Shown here one piece after another: positions 1 to 6,227 of a stretch of DNA of 6,939 nucleotides. The translations under genes and the position numbers were made by a program. Below the pieces are notes generated by a model. It searched no databases. It was not told the origin of the DNA and worked only from the letters and a program-made list of their open reading frames with translations. The stretch's first letter is position 1. Every line of letters begins with the position of its first letter. The DNA comes from DAOMOD01 sp964526035 (GTDB taxonomy: Bacteria > Pseudomonadota > Gammaproteobacteria > Xanthomonadales > BPKI01): contig CAZGKE010000170.1 in the NCBI GenBank assembly GCA_964526035.1, positions 1-6,939 of the forward strand, in the 5' to 3' direction.

Positions 1-32
1 GGGCTTGGGGCTTAGGGCTTAGGGCCTAGGGG
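1..32 (+). repeat. G-rich degenerate heptamer repeat (GGGCTTA-like)
   Basis: Four consecutive 7-bp units are visible: GGGCTTG, GGGCTTA, GGGCTTA and GGGCCTA, followed by GGGG. The tract may continue left of the window. It gives five runs of three or more G (1-3, 7-10, 15-17, 22-24, 29-32) separated by 3-4 nt, which fits the usual pattern for a potential G-quadruplex on the plus strand. It lies about 120 bp past the prpB stop codon, so a prpB read-through transcript would carry the C-rich strand. G-rich heptamer repeats (GGGNATC type) are known to be enriched in Xanthomonas; that this belongs to the same class is inference. Confidence 0.7.
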
Positions 33-142
33 AGGCAAGTTTGAAAGGGCGCCGCGAATTCGTAACGGTTCGACTACCCACAAGTCCAGGAGACAGTTGA
101 AGAGCGGCAATCTGGCAGGCTTTTGCCTAGGCCCCAAGCCCT
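14..142. repeat. 17-bp inverted repeat downstream of prpB
   Basis: The left arm at 14-30 (AGGGCTTAGGGCCTAGG) matches the reverse complement of 126-142 at 16 of 17 positions. The single difference pairs positions 21 and 135. In a minus-strand transcript this becomes a G-U wobble, so the RNA read out of prpB could form an unbroken 17-bp stem closing a loop of about 95 nt. The right arm begins 10 bp beyond the prpB stop codon. Next to it, 117-128 forms a small AGGC-TTTT-GCCT hairpin. The left arm is made of the heptamer units, so the structure may be two oppositely oriented pieces of one repeat family. It could serve as a 3'-end stabiliser or terminator, or be the ends of a small non-autonomous element; the sequence does not decide. 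Confidence 0.6.
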
Positions 143-151
143 TGAAACGCC

Positions 152-1039
152 CTATGCCCCGCCCTTCGAAAACAACGCATCCAGCCTCCCCTCATACTCG
201 TGATACCCGATCCGCTCGTACAGCTCGTCGCGGGTCTGCATGGTGTCCAGCACGGCCTTCTGGTGACCGTCGCGCCTGATGGCGGTATACACGGCTTCGG
301 CCGCCCTGTTCATTGCACGAAAGGCCGATAGCGGATAGAGCTGGATGGCAACGCCGGCGGACGCCAGCTCGTCGCGGGTGAACAGCGGGGTCTGGCCGAA
401 CTCGGTGATGTTGGCCAGTACGGGCACGCCCACCGCATCCGCGAAACGGCGGTAGGTGTCGAGGTCGTAGGCGGCTTCGGCAAAGATCCCGTCGGCGCCG
501 GCCTCGACGCAGGCGACGGCGCGTTCGATCGCGGCATCCACGCCGTGCACGGCAATCGCATCGGTGCGCGCAATCAAGAAGAAATCAGGGTCGGTCTTCG
601 CGTCCGCCGCCGCCTTGACGCGATCGGCCATCTCCTCGCTGCTGACGATCTCCTTGCCCGGTCGATGGCCGCAGCGCTTGGCGCCCACCTGGTCCTCGAT
701 GTGGCAGGCGGCGGCGCCGAACTTGATCAGCGACTTCACCGTACGCTCGATGTTGAAGGCACTGGGGCCAAAGCCGGTGTCGATGTCGACCAGCAGCGGC
801 AGGTCGCAGACGTCGGTGATGCGGCGCACGTCGGTGAGGACGTCGTCCAGGGTGTTGATGCCGAGATCGGGCATGCCCAGCGAGCACGCCGCCACGCCGC
901 CACCGGAGAGGTAGATGGCACGATAGCCGGCGCGTTGGGCCAGCAGCGCGTGGTTGGCGTTGATGGCGCCGATCACCTGCAGGGGATGTTCGGCTGCCAG
1001 CGCCGCGCGGAAGCGCGCGCCGGGCGAGGACTGCGGCAT
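152..1039 (-). CDS. prpB: 2-methylisocitrate lyase (PrpB)
   Basis: This is the last step of the methylcitrate cycle: cytosolic, Mg2+-dependent cleavage of 2-methylisocitrate to pyruvate and succinate. The protein has 295 residues, the normal PrpB length, and belongs to the isocitrate lyase/PEP mutase superfamily. Visible family features are the SGGGVA loop at 45-50, the metal-binding aspartates of VDIDTGFG (D85, D87), E115 in HIEDQ, and the flexible active-site loop KRCGH at 121-125 with catalytic C123. R158 in ARTD, E188 and N210 also fit. KRCGH with the short length separates it from the larger isocitrate lyase AceA. The start is supported by AGAGGA (minus strand of 1046-1051) six bases upstream. 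The stop is TAG. It is separated from the LOG gene by 186 bp carrying a REP-like palindrome and a possible promoter, so it may be transcribed separately and could head a prpBC-type operon continuing left; that continuation is not visible. Confidence 0.96.
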   Translation of the reverse strand: MPQSSPGARFRAALAAEHPLQVIGAINANHALLAQRAGYRAIYLSGGGVAACSLGMPDLGINTLDDVLTDVRRITDVCDLPLLVDIDTGFGPSAFNIERTVKSLIKFGAAACHIEDQVGAKRCGHRPGKEIVSSEEMADRVKAAADAKTDPDFFLIARTDAIAVHGVDAAIERAVACVEAGADGIFAEAAYDLDTYRRFADAVGVPVLANITEFGQTPLFTRDELASAGVAIQLYPLSAFRAMNRAAEAVYTAIRRDGHQKAVLDTMQTRDELYERIGYHEYEGRLDALFSKGGA

Positions 1040-1045
1040 GACGGA

Positions 1046-1051
1046 TCCTCT
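1046..1051 (-). promoter_or_regulatory. Ribosome binding site of prpB
   Basis: On the minus strand this reads AGAGGA, six bases before the prpB ATG. It fixes the 295-residue start, since no other in-frame start nearby has comparable support. Confidence 0.7.
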
Positions 1052-1068
1052 AAGGACAAAGACGCACG

Positions 1069-1074
1069 ATTTTA
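1069..1074 (-). promoter_or_regulatory. Possible -10 element for prpB
   Basis: The minus strand reads TAAAAT, five of six matches to TATAAT and the only A/T-rich hexamer in this GC-rich gap. Transcription would start near 1062, leaving a leader of about 22 nt that includes the ribosome binding site. No good -35 lies 17 bp upstream (CGGAAG), so an activator would be needed if the site is real. I see no clear sigma-54 -24/-12 pair, the type used by PrpR in enterobacteria. Confidence 0.35.
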
Positions 1075-1163
1075 GCGCATGTGGCGGGGTGCTTCCGAGT
1101 GCGCGGCACAGCGATGAGCGGTCAACGGCGGTTGCGGGTCAGCGACGGTACGTTCGCGTCGAT

Positions 1164-1199
1164 GCGGCGCCGCGGTCGCCCACGGATGGGCTCCTACAG
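1164..1199 (-). repeat. REP-like palindromic element
   Basis: Read on the minus strand, the element opens with TGTAGGAGC and then forms a hairpin, GCCCA (1191-1187), loop TCCG, TGGGC (1182-1178). GACC follows, then the 10-bp palindrome GCGGCGCCGC at 1164-1173. A GTAG foot before a GC hairpin is the hallmark of REP elements in Pseudomonas and Xanthomonadales, which are mobilised by RAYT transposases (REP-associated tyrosine transposases) encoded elsewhere. Only one copy occurs in this window. It sits 27 bp past the LOG stop codon, the usual intergenic position, and may act as a transcript-end structure that insulates prpB. Assignment to a REP family rests on the motif alone. Confidence 0.6.
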
Positions 1200-1225
1200 C
1201 AGTGCTTCGATGCCGTGCGTCTGTT

Positions 1226-1849
1226 TCAGCCCTTGCTGGCGATCGGCCCCGCCATCTCCTTGCGCACGGGCGGCAGCTCCAGCGCGGCGAGGCGCTCGAT
1301 CAGACGCAGGGGATCGGCCTCGAAGCAGACCATGCCGCGATGCGCGGGCTCGATGAAGCCGGCCCCGGTCATCACATCGAGCTGCTGCGCCAGCGGCGCA
1401 AAGAAGCCGTCGACATCGAGAAACCCGGACGGCTTGCGCTGCAGTCCGATCTGCGTCCAGGTGAGCGCCTCGAACACCTCGTCGAGTGTCCCGAAACCGC
1501 CGGGGCAGGCAATGAATGCATCCGCCATTTCCGCCATCAGCGCCTTGCGCGCGTGCATCGACTCCACCACGTGCAGCTCGCTGAGGCCGGTATGCGCGAG
1601 CTCGCGCTCGACCATGCCGCGCGGGATCATGCCGACCACACGACCGCCCGCTGCCAGCGCGGCATCGGCCACCACGCCCATCAGCCCCACCCGGCCGCCA
1701 CCGAACACCAGTGCGCGACCGCTTTCGGCGATGGCCCGCCCAAGCGTGCGCATGGCCTCTCGATGGATCTCGTGCGCACCGGGCTTGGCGCCGCAGAAGA
1801 CGGCGATGGCGTTGAGCGTATTGGCGGAAGTCGCAGGGGAGGATTGCAT
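1226..1849 (-). CDS. LOG-family protein (cytokinin riboside 5'-monophosphate phosphoribohydrolase-like)
   Basis: The LOG family was formerly annotated as 'lysine decarboxylase'. Members release the base from nucleoside 5'-monophosphates. The bacterial substrate is often AMP or an N6-modified adenosine monophosphate, and the physiological role is frequently unknown. The 207-residue protein shows the Rossmann-like start IAVFCGAKPG (15-24), the glycine loop GGGRVGLMG (50-58), the MHARK motif (98-102) and the signature PGGFGTLDE (116-124), whose glutamate is catalytic. I chose the ATG at 1849. The open frame extends upstream to 2380, but that part overlaps prpE antisense-like in a different frame and has low-complexity Arg/Ser/Pro composition, while family homology begins just after residue 10. 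The bases before the ATG (GGGCACGACG) lack a good Shine-Dalgarno sequence, so translation may be weak or depend on upstream translation. It lies 97 bp after prpE. Nothing else in the window explains a link to propionate metabolism. Confidence 0.9.
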   Translation of the reverse strand: MQSSPATSANTLNAIAVFCGAKPGAHEIHREAMRTLGRAIAESGRALVFGGGRVGLMGVVADAALAAGGRVVGMIPRGMVERELAHTGLSELHVVESMHARKALMAEMADAFIACPGGFGTLDEVFEALTWTQIGLQRKPSGFLDVDGFFAPLAQQLDVMTGAGFIEPAHRGMVCFEADPLRLIERLAALELPPVRKEMAGPIASKG

Positions 1850-1946
1850 CGTCGTGCCCGCGGAAAAGAGCGCGATAGTGCCACGCCGCAGACCTGCGGA
1901 GAACCGGGCGGCGTCCGCAGCAGGCGGGTGATTTCTTCTCAGGCTC

Positions 1947-3830
1947 TCAATCCGCGCCACGCGCGATAGCGCGGCGCACCGATTCCAGTGCGTTGGGGTC
2001 GTCCAGCGTGGACAGGTCGCCGACGTCGCTGTTCTCAAGCAAGGCCTGCAGCGAACGCCTGAGCAGCTTGCCGGAGCGGGTCTTGGGCAGGGCCTCCACC
2101 ACGTAGGTGCGCGCCGGGCGCGCCACCGCACCAAGTTGGTCGACCACGCGCGCCTGGATCGACTGCGCCGCGGCACCCCGGTCAGCGGCGGCGTCGCGCA
2201 GCACCGCAAATACCACCGGGACCTGTCCCTTGACCTCGTCATGCGCGCCCACCACCGCCGCCTCCGCCACTGCGCTGCAGCTCGAGACAGCCTCCTCGAT
2301 CTCGCGGGTGCCGAGTCGATGCCCGGCGACATTGATGACGTCATCGGTGCGACCGAGGATATAGGTGTAGCCGTCCTCATCGCGGATCGCCCAGTCCAGC
2401 GAACTGTACAGCAGCTCCTTGAAGTGGCCGAAGTAGCCAGCCAGGAAGCGCGCGTCGTTGTTCCACACGGTCGTCAGGCAGCCCGGCGGCAAGGGCGGCA
2501 CGATGGTGAGCACGCCCTTTTCGTTGGCGCTCACCTCTTCGCCGGTGCCCTCGTGGATGATCTTCAGGCGGTAGCCAAGGTTGGGCAGGCCGGGCGAACC
2601 GAATTTGACCGGCTTGAGATCGAGCCCCGGCAGCAGGCTGAGTACCGGCCATCCGGTCTCGGTCTGCCAATAGTTGTCGATCACCGGCACGCCCAGGGCG
2701 TCCTGGATCCAGCGCGCGGTCGGCTCGTCCAGCGGCTCCCCGGCGAGGAACAGCCACTTCAACGCGGACAGATCGTACTTGGTGAGCCACGACGGGTCCT
2801 GCTTCTTCAGCACGCGGATCGCGGTGGGTGAGGAGAACACGGTGCGCACTCCGTACTCTTCGCACAGCTGCCACCAGATGCCGGGGTCCGGATGGATCGG
2901 CAGGCCCTCGTAGACCAGGGTGGTGGCGCCGACGATGAGCGGCCCGTAGACGATGTAGGAGTGTCCGACCACCCAGCCGACGTCGGAGGTGGAGAACATC
3001 ACCTGGCCGGGGCCGACGTCGTAGACCGTGCGCATGGAGAGCGCCAACGCCACCGCGTAGCCACCGGTGTCGCGCTGCACGCCCTTGGGTTTGCCGGTGG
3101 TGCCCGAGGTGTAGAGCAGGTAGCTCGGCTCGTTCGATTCGCGCCAGACCACCGGGACCACGGCACCCTCGTGTGCGCGGCTGGCCCCCGCATAGTCGAC
3201 ATCGCGCCCCGGCGTCATCGGCAGATCGGAGTCAAGTCCGCGGTTCACCACCAGCACGTGCGGTGGCGGGTGCGCGGCTTCGGCCAGCGCGGCATCCACC
3301 AGCGGCTTGTAGCGGATCACCTTGCCGGAGCGCATGCCGGCGTCGGCGCAGATCAGCAGCGCCGGCTGCGCGTCGTCGATGCGTAGCGCCAGGTTGTGCG
3401 CGGCGAAGCCACCGAACACCACCGAATGCACGGCGCCCAGCCGCGCGCAGGCGAGCATGGCGATCACCGCTTCGCCGATGTTCGGCATGTAGATCACCAC
3501 GCGGTCGCCCCCGCCCACGCCCAGCGCAGCGATGGTGGCGGCAAAGGTGCTGACGTCGCGATGCAGCTCGCGATAGGTCCAGACGCGACGCTGCCCGGTT
3601 TCGCTGGAAACGCTGATCAGCGCGCGCTGCTCACCCCGCGCATCGAGGTGGCGGTCGACGGCGTTGTGGCAGAGGTTGGTACGGCCGCCGACGAACCACT
3701 GGCGAAACGGCGGATTGGCATAGTCGAGGATGCGCTCGGGCGGCGTCTCCCAGTCGATGGCCTGCGCGGCCTCGGCCCAGAAGGCTTCGGGCCCCTCGAT
3801 GGAACGACGATAGACGTCCTCGTAGCGCAT
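1947..3830 (-). CDS. prpE: Propionyl-CoA synthetase (PrpE)
   Basis: PrpE is an ATP-dependent acyl-CoA synthetase of the ANL superfamily. It converts propionate, CoA and ATP to propionyl-CoA through a propionyl-AMP intermediate, feeding the methylcitrate cycle in the cytosol. At 627 residues it matches the family length of about 628-630. Visible elements are an N-terminal ACAS-type domain, the P-loop YTSGTTGKPKG at 240-250 running into VQRDTGGYAVAL (a PrpE-typical continuation), YWQTETG at 387-393, D479 before DEDGY, the hinge region GRTDDVINVAGHRL (493-506), and the C-terminal KTRSGK motif. K588 there is the adenylation lysine that Pat-type acetyltransferases modify in related enzymes. Acetyl-CoA synthetase is the main alternative, but the QRDTGGY and NVAGHRLGTREIEE segments favour PrpE. 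The ATG is supported by GGAGG nine bases upstream. mdh lies 130 bp upstream, across two hairpins. Confidence 0.93.
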   Translation of the reverse strand: MRYEDVYRRSIEGPEAFWAEAAQAIDWETPPERILDYANPPFRQWFVGGRTNLCHNAVDRHLDARGEQRALISVSSETGQRRVWTYRELHRDVSTFAATIAALGVGGGDRVVIYMPNIGEAVIAMLACARLGAVHSVVFGGFAAHNLALRIDDAQPALLICADAGMRSGKVIRYKPLVDAALAEAAHPPPHVLVVNRGLDSDLPMTPGRDVDYAGASRAHEGAVVPVVWRESNEPSYLLYTSGTTGKPKGVQRDTGGYAVALALSMRTVYDVGPGQVMFSTSDVGWVVGHSYIVYGPLIVGATTLVYEGLPIHPDPGIWWQLCEEYGVRTVFSSPTAIRVLKKQDPSWLTKYDLSALKWLFLAGEPLDEPTARWIQDALGVPVIDNYWQTETGWPVLSLLPGLDLKPVKFGSPGLPNLGYRLKIIHEGTGEEVSANEKGVLTIVPPLPPGCLTTVWNNDARFLAGYFGHFKELLYSSLDWAIRDEDGYTYILGRTDDVINVAGHRLGTREIEEAVSSCSAVAEAAVVGAHDEVKGQVPVVFAVLRDAAADRGAAAQSIQARVVDQLGAVARPARTYVVEALPKTRSGKLLRRSLQALLENSDVGDLSTLDDPNALESVRRAIARGAD

Positions 3831-3839
3831 GGCGGCATA

Positions 3840-3844
3840 CCTCC
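3840..3844 (-). promoter_or_regulatory. Ribosome binding site of prpE
   Basis: The minus strand reads GGAGG, nine bases before the prpE ATG. This is the strongest Shine-Dalgarno match in the window. Confidence 0.7.
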
Positions 3845-3874
3845 GCCCGCCAGCTTAGTCCCGGGAATAGTCCG

Positions 3875-3901
3875 GCGCCTGTCGACTTTGGTCGCAGGCG
3901 C
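3875..3901. other. Bulged hairpin in the mdh-prpE gap (prpE-proximal)
   Basis: GCGCCTG (3875-3881) pairs with CAGGCGC (3895-3901), and CGAC (3883-3886) with GTCG (3891-3894), around a TTTG loop. T3882 is left bulged. The stem is 11 bp in total and GC-rich. In the minus-strand transcript it lies 44 nt before the prpE start codon. No U-run follows it on either strand, so it is not a canonical intrinsic terminator. It may be a processing, stabilising or attenuating structure. Confidence 0.5.
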
Positions 3902-3922
3902 GGGCGCCTTGAGACGTCCTGC

Positions 3923-3953
3923 CGGCTCTGCCCGCTTGCTGGCGGGCGAGCCG
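3923..3953. other. Bulged hairpin just downstream of mdh
   Basis: CGGCTC (3923-3928) pairs with GAGCCG (3948-3953), and GCCCGC (3930-3935) with GCGGGC (3942-3947), around a TTGCTG loop. T3929 is bulged. The stem has 12 bp, nearly all G-C, and begins 7 bp past the mdh stop codon. The position fits an mdh transcript end or a barrier protecting the mRNA 3' end. The lack of a following U-tract argues against simple intrinsic termination. Confidence 0.55.
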
Positions 3954-3960
3954 CGGCGGC

Positions 3961-4947
3961 TCAGCTGAGCAGATGCGCCACGCCGGAGCGCTCTTCTTCG
4001 AGTTCGGCCAGGGTCCTGTTCATCCTCTCGCGGCTGAAGTCGTCGATATCGAGGCCCTGCACCATGCTGTAGGTGCCGTTCTCGCAGGTCACCGGGAAGC
4101 CGTAGATGAGGTCCTCGGGAATGCCGTAGCTGCCGTCCGAGGGAATGCCCATGGTGGTCCACCTGCCGGCGGTACCCAACACCCAGTCGCGCACGTGGTC
4201 GATGGCTGCGTTCGCCGCCGAAGCCGCCGAGGACAGGCCGCGCGCCTCGATGATCGCGGCGCCGCGCTTGCCTACGGTGGGGATGAACACATCGGCGTTC
4301 CAGTCGGCGTCGTTGATCGTCGCCATCAGACTCTCACCGCCCACGTTGGCAAATCGGTAGTCCGGATACATGGTGGGGCTGTGGTTGCCCCACACGATCA
4401 GCTTCTCGATGTCGGCCACGGCTACGCCGGCCTTGATCGCAAGCTGCGACAGCGCGCGATTGTGGTCGAGCCGCAGCATCGCCGTGAAGTTGCGCTTGGG
4501 CAGGTCCGGCGCCGACTTCATGGCGATGTAGGCATTGGTGTTGGCCGGGTTGCCGACCACCAGCACCCTGACGTCGCGGCTGGCCACCTTGTTCAGCGCC
4601 GCGCCCTGCGCGGTGAAGATCTTGGCGTTCTCAAGCAGCAGGTCCTTGCGCTCCATGCCGGGACCACGCGGACGCGCACCGACCAGCAGGGCGATGTCGG
4701 CGTCCTTGAAAGCCACCTCGGCATCGCCACTGCCGACCATGCCGGCCAGCAGCGGGAATGCGCAATCCTCGAGCTCCATCATCACGCCGCGCAGCGCCGC
4801 CTGGACCTTGTCGATGGGCAGCTCGAGAAGCTGCAGGATCACCGGCTGGTCCTTGCCCAGCATTTCGCCGGAAGCGATACGGAACAGCAGGGAGTAGCCG
4901 ATCTGGCCGGCTGCGCCGGTGACGGCAACGCGGATGGGAGTTTTCAT
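3961..4947 (-). CDS. mdh: Malate dehydrogenase, NAD-dependent
   Basis: This cytosolic TCA-cycle enzyme interconverts L-malate and oxaloacetate with NAD+. The 328-residue protein is of the longer 'cytosolic-like' type found in many proteobacteria and Actinobacteria, rather than the ~312-residue E. coli type. Visible features are the nucleotide-binding TGAAGQIGYSL (10-20), an acidic E42 after the second strand that fits NAD preference, the substrate-loop arginines in GARPRGPGMERKD (R94, R100), GNPANTNA (132-139), the catalytic D161 and R164 of LDHNRA, and the catalytic H189 of WGNHSPTMYPD. The presence of MDH-type arginines in the loop argues against lactate dehydrogenase. The ATG has GGAG seven bases upstream. 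It starts 67 bp after the aminotransferase stop codon with no terminator visible, so the two are probably co-transcribed. It would regenerate oxaloacetate from the succinate branch and so sustain propionate oxidation. Confidence 0.96.
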   Translation of the reverse strand: MKTPIRVAVTGAAGQIGYSLLFRIASGEMLGKDQPVILQLLELPIDKVQAALRGVMMELEDCAFPLLAGMVGSGDAEVAFKDADIALLVGARPRGPGMERKDLLLENAKIFTAQGAALNKVASRDVRVLVVGNPANTNAYIAMKSAPDLPKRNFTAMLRLDHNRALSQLAIKAGVAVADIEKLIVWGNHSPTMYPDYRFANVGGESLMATINDADWNADVFIPTVGKRGAAIIEARGLSSAASAANAAIDHVRDWVLGTAGRWTTMGIPSDGSYGIPEDLIYGFPVTCENGTYSMVQGLDIDDFSRERMNRTLAELEEERSGVAHLLS

Positions 4948-4954
4948 GATGCAG

Positions 4955-4958
4955 CTCC
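4955..4958 (-). promoter_or_regulatory. Ribosome binding site of mdh
   Basis: The minus strand reads GGAG, seven bases before the mdh ATG. It supports the 328-residue start. Confidence 0.6.
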
Positions 4959-5014
4959 GGAAGGGATTGGGAGATCAGTGGGACGTTCGAGTGGCTCAGG
5001 CGTCTGTCCGCGCA

Positions 5015-6214
5015 TCACGCCAGCTCGGAGAAGAACGCCTGGATGCGCTTCATCCCCTCGTCCAGGGCCTCGGGGCCCACGGTGTAACTGATGCGCATGG
5101 CGCGCGGCTCGCCGAAGGCCGAGCCCGGCACGCAGGCCACGCCCTTGGTCTCCAGCAGCGCCGCACAGAAGTCCATGTCGTTGGCGATGACGCGGCCGTT
5201 GTGATTCTTTGAAAAGGCACAGGAGATGTCGGGGAACACGTAGAAGGCACCCTGCGGCCGCGGGCAGACCACACCGGGAATCGCGGCCAGCGCATCGCAC
5301 ACCATGTTGCGCTTGGCCTGGAACTCCCTGCACTTGGCCTGGGGAATGTCCTGCGGGCCGGACAGCGCGGCCACGGCGGCGGCGGTGACCATCTCGGGGA
5401 TATTGGTGATGTGGTTGGAGTTGAGCGTGACCACCGCATTCGCCACCACTTCCGGTCCCGCCATCATGCCGACGCGCCAGCCGGGCATGCCGTAGGTCTT
5501 GGACAAGGAGTCGACGAAGACCACGCGATCACGCAGCTCGGGCAACGCTTGCACGAAGTTGTGATAACCGAGATCGTCGAACACCATCGTGTTGTAGATG
5601 TCGTCGGTGATGATCCAGGTGTCGGGATGGCGGGCGATGACCTCGGCCAGCGCGGCGATCTCATCGCCGGTGTAGACCATGCCGGTGGGGTTGTTCGGGT
5701 TGTTGAACAAAAACACTCTCGGCTTGGCGGCCAGCGCCGCGTCGAGCTGCGCCGGCAGGATCTTGTAGTCCTGCTCCGGCGGGCACGGCAACAGGCGGAC
5801 TCGAGCACCGAGAATTTCGGCGATGTCCAGATAGCTGGTCCAGTACGGCGTCGCGAAGGCGATCTCGTCGCCTTCGTCGAGCATCGCCTCCATCAGGTTG
5901 TAGAGCATGTGCTTGGCGCCGATGGCTACCGCGCACTGCCTGCGCGTGTAGCCGTGCAGCCCGAGTGCATTGAGGTGAGCGAGGAAGGCATCGAGCAAGT
6001 CGTCACTGCCGCGGTTGGAACCATAGCTGCCGGAATCGTGTGGCAGCGCGTCGCGGACCGCCTGGTAGACATGCTCGCCGGGAAGGAAGCCGGGCACGCC
6101 GATCGAGAAGCTGATGATGTCCTTGCCTTCCGCCTTCATGCGCTTGGCTTTCTCGGCGATGACCATGATCGCGCTGGGCTTGGCGCGACCGACGCGGGCG
6201 GCGAGCTGGGGCAT
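5015..6214 (-). CDS. PLP-dependent class I/II aminotransferase, aspartate aminotransferase-like
   Basis: A fold-type I aminotransferase with pyridoxal 5'-phosphate, probably interconverting an amino acid (aspartate is the first guess) and its 2-oxo acid in the cytosol. The 399 residues are the normal subclass Ib length. Visible features are GAKHMLYN (99-106, cofactor-phosphate region), PYWTSYLDI (123-131), NNPNNPTG (171-178), the D204 and Y207 cofactor contacts in TDDIYNTM, the Schiff-base K239 in SLSKTYGMPGWRVG, and R374 in MRISY for the substrate carboxylate. The N-terminal part departs from common subclass Ib members: SIGVPGFLPGEHV (37-49) replaces the usual S-x-GEPDF-x-TP pattern, and SYGSNRGSDDLL (63-74) replaces the usual YT-PxxGxxxLR. 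Substrate is therefore uncertain; alternatives are a broad or aromatic/aliphatic aminotransferase. GAAAGG lies seven bases before the ATG. Adjacency to mdh makes an oxaloacetate link plausible. Confidence 0.88.
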   Translation of the reverse strand: MPQLAARVGRAKPSAIMVIAEKAKRMKAEGKDIISFSIGVPGFLPGEHVYQAVRDALPHDSGSYGSNRGSDDLLDAFLAHLNALGLHGYTRRQCAVAIGAKHMLYNLMEAMLDEGDEIAFATPYWTSYLDIAEILGARVRLLPCPPEQDYKILPAQLDAALAAKPRVFLFNNPNNPTGMVYTGDEIAALAEVIARHPDTWIITDDIYNTMVFDDLGYHNFVQALPELRDRVVFVDSLSKTYGMPGWRVGMMAGPEVVANAVVTLNSNHITNIPEMVTAAAVAALSGPQDIPQAKCREFQAKRNMVCDALAAIPGVVCPRPQGAFYVFPDISCAFSKNHNGRVIANDMDFCAALLETKGVACVPGSAFGEPRAMRISYTVGPEALDEGMKRIQAFFSELA

Positions 6215-6221
6215 GTCGAAA

Positions 6222-6227
6222 CCTTTC
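6222..6227 (-). promoter_or_regulatory. Ribosome binding site of the aminotransferase gene
   Basis: The minus strand reads GAAAGG, seven bases before the ATG. It lies in a near-palindrome, CCTTT-TCG-AAAGG (minus strand of 6234-6222), which could partly mask it. Confidence 0.55.

Noticed and set aside
1..32. Telomere-like repeat, since GGGCTTA resembles plant-type TTTAGGG
   Set aside because: The flanking genes are plainly bacterial, the tract is only about 30 bp and degenerate, and xanthomonad genomes carry similar G-rich heptamers inside chromosomes.
1884..1913. Hairpin (CCGCA-GACC-TGCGG, with an alternative CGCCGC/GCGGCG pairing) between prpE and the LOG gene as an intrinsic terminator
   Set aside because: The stem is only 5-6 bp, has competing pairings, and is not directly followed by a U-tract on the minus strand. 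Such pairs are frequent by chance at this GC content.
954..1931. Long plus-strand open frame (325 codons) across the LOG gene and the prpB start
   Set aside because: It is antisense to well-supported genes, has low-complexity Ser/Arg/Ala/Pro composition and no recognisable family motif. GC-rich DNA produces such frames routinely.
1850..2380. Upstream extension of the LOG reading frame to a 384-residue protein
   Set aside because: The extra 177 residues lie within prpE in another frame, are rich in Arg/Ser/Pro, and precede the normal LOG start at MQSSP. A true N-terminal fusion is not supported.
3973..5091. Plus-strand open frame of 372 codons opposite mdh
   Set aside because: It mirrors the mdh coding strand with Gly/His/Arg/Val-rich shadow composition, no motif and no ribosome binding site. 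mdh itself has full catalytic motifs.
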